Positions 60,723 to 64,000 of a DNA stretch of 64,000 nucleotides are shown piece after piece. The DNA comes from Bernardetia sp. MNP-M8 (GTDB taxonomy: Bacteria > Bacteroidota > Bacteroidia > Cytophagales > Bernardetiaceae): NCBI RefSeq assembly GCF_037126285.1, contig NZ_CP147012.1, forward strand, positions 4,424,676 to 4,488,675, in the 5' to 3' direction. Made by a program: the position numbers and the translations under genes. Numbering within the stretch: position 1 is the stretch's first letter; the number at the start of each line of letters is the position of its first letter. Below the pieces are notes generated by a model. It saw only the letters and a program-made list of their open reading frames with translations, ran no database searches and was not told the origin of the DNA.

Positions 60723-61739
60723 CTAAAAAAGCATTTCCAAACTAGTTTGCAAAACACTTCCCATGTTTCTTGCTTTCAAAAACTTATCATTTTTATAAAA
60801 ATCGGCTAACTCTTCTCTAAGCTGAATTACGTTTTCTTTTGGCGAAATGGGTTCTTTTCGCATTGCTTTCAATAAATCTTTTACTGAATGTAACGATGCT
60901 TTTATTCGTTGTGCCATAAGCGAACGCTCTTCTTTTTGATATTGCTGAACAGTGGCAGGTGTCATCATATCAATTCCCAACTGAATAATCGGATTATTTT
61001 CTTTGAAATATTGAGGCATATAGACAATTCTGCGTCCTTCAAAAGACTGCTGGTCAAAATCTATGGCACGGATTCGATAATGTACTTCCTCAAAATCAGG
61101 TGTAATATCAATCACAAAATTATTGGAGTGCATATCTCCCAAAAGACGAACAAAACAACGCTCATTAAACTTTACAAATTCTTTTGCCAAACGAATTTTA
61201 TTAAATTCTAAATCTTTTAATCTTTCCTTTATAAATTGATACCCAGGGATTCCTGCAATATGTTCTTCTATAAGTGTCTGTTTATGAACCAAGTAATTTA
61301 TTCTGTTTGGCGAAATCATATCTTCCAATTCTAATCCATAGACACGAGAAGCATCAGCTTGTTTGATATAGTAATAATCAAAATTATCATTGATTTGATT
61401 TACAACTCGGACACGAAATGGCTTTGTATTTCCATACGAACACAAATCTACTCTATCGATATACAAATGTTGCATTACCGAAAGGTCGCCATCTGCTTTT
61501 AGCATGGCGTAGATTTTCTTCAAACCATCATAAATTTCTTTCATATCTTCTGAGGCATAAAAAACAGTTAGCCACAGCGTATCTTCGCCTTTTTTGTCGT
61601 ACAAATTTATCGAACTTGTAAAACGGGTAAGGTCAGAATAAGAAACAGGAATATCAATTTCTTTTTTATACTCTATCAAAAATTTACGCAACGGCTCATT
61701 GATAGGATAAATTATTTTTTTCTTTTTAATCAGAGTCAT
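60723..61739 (-). CDS. Protein-kinase-like fold protein (APH/HipA-type active site), unknown substrate
   Basis: This 338-residue protein carries what looks like the core of an aminoglycoside-phosphotransferase-like kinase: FDYYYIKQADASRVYGLELE (candidate ATP-binding Lys), KQTLIEEHIAGIPGYQFIKE (candidate helix-C Glu and the IPG hinge), VRLLGDMHSNNFVIDI (catalytic Asp in GDxHxxN) and RIRAIDFDQQSF (metal-binding DFD). The N-terminal 130 residues and the C-terminal helical 70 residues are lineage-specific. I infer a small-molecule or protein kinase; the target is unknown. It starts with MTLIKKKKIIYPINEPLRKF and ends 87 bases from recO on the upstream side. Confidence 0.6.
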   Translation of the reverse strand: MTLIKKKKIIYPINEPLRKFLIEYKKEIDIPVSYSDLTRFTSSINLYDKKGEDTLWLTVFYASEDMKEIYDGLKKIYAMLKADGDLSVMQHLYIDRVDLCSYGNTKPFRVRVVNQINDNFDYYYIKQADASRVYGLELEDMISPNRINYLVHKQTLIEEHIAGIPGYQFIKERLKDLEFNKIRLAKEFVKFNERCFVRLLGDMHSNNFVIDITPDFEEVHYRIRAIDFDQQSFEGRRIVYMPQYFKENNPIIQLGIDMMTPATVQQYQKEERSLMAQRIKASLHSVKDLLKAMRKEPISPKENVIQLREELADFYKNDKFLKARNMGSVLQTSLEMLF

Positions 61740-61825
61740 ATAAATAAATTTAGAAGTCAGATTTTAGAAGGTAGAATGAATACAAATTTAGAGTCATTGA
61801 AATTTAATGCTCACTGGTTACTGAT

Positions 61826-62518
61826 TCAATCCTCTTCAAATATTTCTTTCAGAACAGTCAGCGAACGAATATATCCAAAATCTTCTAAATGATTTCTGTA
61901 AAAAGCCAAAATCCAATATAAGAACATTCGACGCATTTTTCCATTCATGGGTAAATAATCGCTGTATTCTAGTTTCATAAGTGCATTTACATAATCAGTT
62001 GTCATTTTATTGACTTCAAATTGAGGAGGTTCTAATTCAAAAAATGCTTCTGCTGAATCCATTCCAAAACCCAAAAAAGGAATTAATTTTAATAAAAATT
62101 GAATGTGGAAATTTTCATATTCTGATTCTACATCATCTAAAAAAATCATGCTTTTTAATAGAAAATTAAACAGTTCTTCGTTTGCTCCTTCTTCTTGTAA
62201 GGCTTTTCTAAGAATTTCTGTCAAAAATAAAGCAATACTAGATTTTTTTGGTTCAAAGGGAAGGCTTCTAAAAGGATGATCAATGGAAGAATCTGAAATA
62301 CGCAATAATCCTTTATTTTCTTTGTAATAAATTACTAAATCTAAAATAGTGAGAGGTTGATAAAGAGCCATTTTTCGTGCGCTTGTTTTGCTTTTTTGTC
62401 GTACTCCATTTATGATATAAGAATTTAAGCCGAATTTTTTGGTGAATATTCGGCAAATGATAGAAGTTTCGCTATATCTTGTAAATCCTAAAACGATTCC
62501 TTGTGTTTTTTCTAACAT
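61826..62518 (-). CDS. recO: DNA repair protein RecO
   Basis: RecO anneals single strands and loads RecA onto SSB-coated DNA with RecR. It has 230 residues. The N-terminal OB domain starts MLEKTQGIVLGFTRYSETSI with SYIINGVRQKSKTSARKMAL and YQPLTILDLVIYYK. The helical C-terminal domain follows (FRSLPFEPKKSSIALFLTEI, FQIQFLLKLIPFLGFGMDSA-like), without the four-cysteine zinc finger of some RecO proteins, as is usual in Bacteroidota. The start ATG at 62518 is clear. Confidence 0.92.
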   Translation of the reverse strand: MLEKTQGIVLGFTRYSETSIICRIFTKKFGLNSYIINGVRQKSKTSARKMALYQPLTILDLVIYYKENKGLLRISDSSIDHPFRSLPFEPKKSSIALFLTEILRKALQEEGANEELFNFLLKSMIFLDDVESEYENFHIQFLLKLIPFLGFGMDSAEAFFELEPPQFEVNKMTTDYVNALMKLEYSDYLPMNGKMRRMFLYWILAFYRNHLEDFGYIRSLTVLKEIFEED

Positions 62519-62714
62519 GAAACAAAATTATAAAATGATTTTTCTGATTTAATTATTCGCTATTTGGTAATTATTTGTAAGTTACGTTTTGTTTTATGAG
62601 AAAAAAATGCGTTTTTAGTAAAGCTAATAGCAAACTACTACTTTTTCTGTTTTAGTAAGAGCTATTTTCTTTAAAATATCCTACACACAAATAATTTCTA
62701 TTTTTACTCCTACT

Positions 62715-63971
62715 GTGCAAAAACTTGAATATAAATTTTTATTTTTTATTCCTCTCTTGTCTTTCTTATTTTTTATAGGAAATTCGACTCTTGTTTTTGC
62801 GCAAAATGATATTTATCAGCACCATACACATCAAGAAGGAGAACGAATTCATTTAGAGTTTTTAGAAAATACACAGTCAAAAACTAGCTTTGATGAGCTT
62901 ACTATTTATGAAATAGAAAAACTAACTACTTATTTTGTTCCTATCCAATCTATGTATTTGAATCTTGGCTTTGAAGAAAGCGCACAATGGATTCGTGTCA
63001 AGATTCCTCCTCATGTAGAGAATAAAATTTTTTATTTAGAACTAGAATATCCATTATTAGATAGTGTTTCACTTTTTTATAAAGATACTATTTCTGATTC
63101 TTGGCATGTTAAACACAGTGGCGATATGTTGCCATTCTATCAAAGAGATATTAATTATCACAATCTAATTTTCAAGATTCCTGTTTCGAAGGATAGTGTT
63201 TCGTACTATTTTCGTGTCAAAACAAAAGGTAGTTTGCAAGTTTCGGTAAAGCTTTGGAATGAGAGTAATTTATTTGAGGAAATATTAGGTGAACAATTTA
63301 TTTTTGGAGGTCTTTTTGGCATTTTTATGGTTTTGGCAGCTTATGGATTTCTGATTGGAAGCCTTCTCAAAACTCGTTCTTATTTATACTATGCTATGTT
63401 AGTGCTTTCAGCAGCTCTTTTTTTGTCTGTTTTTAATGGTTATGCATTTCAATATTTGTGGGCAACTGCACCTGATTGGGGAAATCAAGCTTTGCCTTTT
63501 AGCATTGGGGTTCTTACTGTTTCAGCACTTAATTTTACACAGCTTTTTCTACTTACACGAAAACATGCTCCTGTTTTACAGAAACTAATGCAATTTTCTT
63601 CTCTCATTGGGGGTATTGTAGCAAGTATTGTGTTTATAGGATATTATAATCTTCTTACTCAAATTGTAGTTGGCAATGCTGTTTTTGCTGCTAGTTTAGT
63701 TCTTTATACAGCTGTTATTACTCGTGCTAGAGGTTTTGCTTATTCTCGTTTTGTAGTTTCAGGTTCGTATCTTTTTTCTATTGGGATTTTACTTGCTGTT
63801 TTGAAATCTTTCGGAATTGTAGATACTACTTTTATTACTAAACACGGAATAGAACTCGGTACAGTTTTTTATCTTTTATTATGTGCTGTTTCCTTAAATG
63901 ACCGTTATACACTTCAAAAAAATACTAAAAAGGAAGAGACAGAAGACACAGAACAAGAATATAAAAAATAG
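62715..63971 (+). CDS. 7TMR-DISM membrane receptor without output domain
   Basis: From a GTG at 62715 the protein has 418 residues: a signal peptide (YKFLFFIPLLSFLFFIGNST, cleavage near VFAQ), a DISMED2-type sensory domain (about 35-185, with SMYLNLGFEESAQWIRVKIP and DSVSLFYKDTISDSW) and seven helices (about 190-395, including FGGLFGIFMVLAAYGFLIGS and ELGTVFYLLLCAVSLNDRY). It stops soon after the last helix with a charged tail (KNTKKEETEDTEQEYKK), where relatives continue into a kinase, cyclase or phosphatase. Only 29 bases remain to the window end, so a partner encoded next cannot be seen. Confidence 0.85.
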   Translation: MQKLEYKFLFFIPLLSFLFFIGNSTLVFAQNDIYQHHTHQEGERIHLEFLENTQSKTSFDELTIYEIEKLTTYFVPIQSMYLNLGFEESAQWIRVKIPPHVENKIFYLELEYPLLDSVSLFYKDTISDSWHVKHSGDMLPFYQRDINYHNLIFKIPVSKDSVSYYFRVKTKGSLQVSVKLWNESNLFEEILGEQFIFGGLFGIFMVLAAYGFLIGSLLKTRSYLYYAMLVLSAALFLSVFNGYAFQYLWATAPDWGNQALPFSIGVLTVSALNFTQLFLLTRKHAPVLQKLMQFSSLIGGIVASIVFIGYYNLLTQIVVGNAVFAASLVLYTAVITRARGFAYSRFVVSGSYLFSIGILLAVLKSFGIVDTTFITKHGIELGTVFYLLLCAVSLNDRYTLQKNTKKEETEDTEQEYKK

Positions 63972-64000
63972 TAAAAAGAAAAATCAGATAACCTCACGAT

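Noticed and set aside
1-64000. rRNA and tRNA genes, phage structural genes and restriction or CRISPR systems
   Set aside because: I looked in the intergenic stretches and the protein list and saw none that I could support by eye; a tRNA scan would settle the tRNA question.

Overview
The window looks like chromosome from a low-GC Bacteroidota bacterium of the order Cytophagales, plausibly the Bernardetia/Flexibacter litoralis lineage; the genus is an inference from protein style, not a database match. Supporting signs are the AT-rich sequence, an almost complete lack of Shine-Dalgarno sites, Bacteroidota-type promoters (TTTG, about 17-23 bases, TAnnTTTG), SprB-repeat and gliding/type-IX-style secreted proteins, DUF2480, an atypical CX4CH haem-type motif and 7TMR-DISM sensors.

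Layout. 1-2.4 kb: 3' end of a pyruvate dehydrogenase E1 beta gene and two membrane proteins. 2.7-6.2 kb: pyruvate carboxylase, with a well-formed promoter. 6.8-9.5 kb: a large protein that I read as a divergent TROVE/Ro60-like protein with a coiled-coil insertion. 9.8-14.6 kb: rpmH (short, easily missed), a secreted protein, gcvT, rlmB and an FAD oxidoreductase. 14.7-16.0 kb: a decayed insertion sequence. 16.3-28.3 kb: dprA, secreted proteins, DoxX and DUF1294 proteins, an S8 protease, an S41 protease, a YyaL-type protein, an SprB-repeat lipoprotein and rdgB.

28.4-33.0 kb holds the most unusual locus: five tightly packed tandem paralogues. Each has a nearly invariant RING-like/treble-clef N-terminus, a two-helix membrane hairpin and a divergent PH-like C-terminus. 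The 5' ends are homogenised at DNA level and the 3' ends are diversified. A DUF3999-like membrane-anchored protein follows on the same strand, then DUF2480, pdxJ and an EamA transporter.

37-48.5 kb reads as a carboxylate (probably acetate) sensing, uptake and activation region: an SLC5-STAC-histidine kinase, a divergent single-domain response regulator, a sodium:solute symporter with its DUF4212 partner, an outer-membrane porin-like protein, an IS1-InsA-like zinc-ribbon/HTH protein and acetyl-CoA synthetase. The DNA upstream of acs carries tandem and inverted repeats that look like operators.

48.7-64 kb: a 7TMR-DISM/SpoIIE phosphatase, protoporphyrinogen oxidase, a VanW protein, an intact IS982-family element with a readable 7-bp target duplication that split the start off a downstream gene, a CrtZ-like hydroxylase, LptD, an MscS channel, small unknown genes, a kinase-fold protein, recO and a second 7TMR-DISM protein. 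Several families of short palindromic, MITE-like repeats are scattered between genes. I saw no rRNA, tRNA or CRISPR array.
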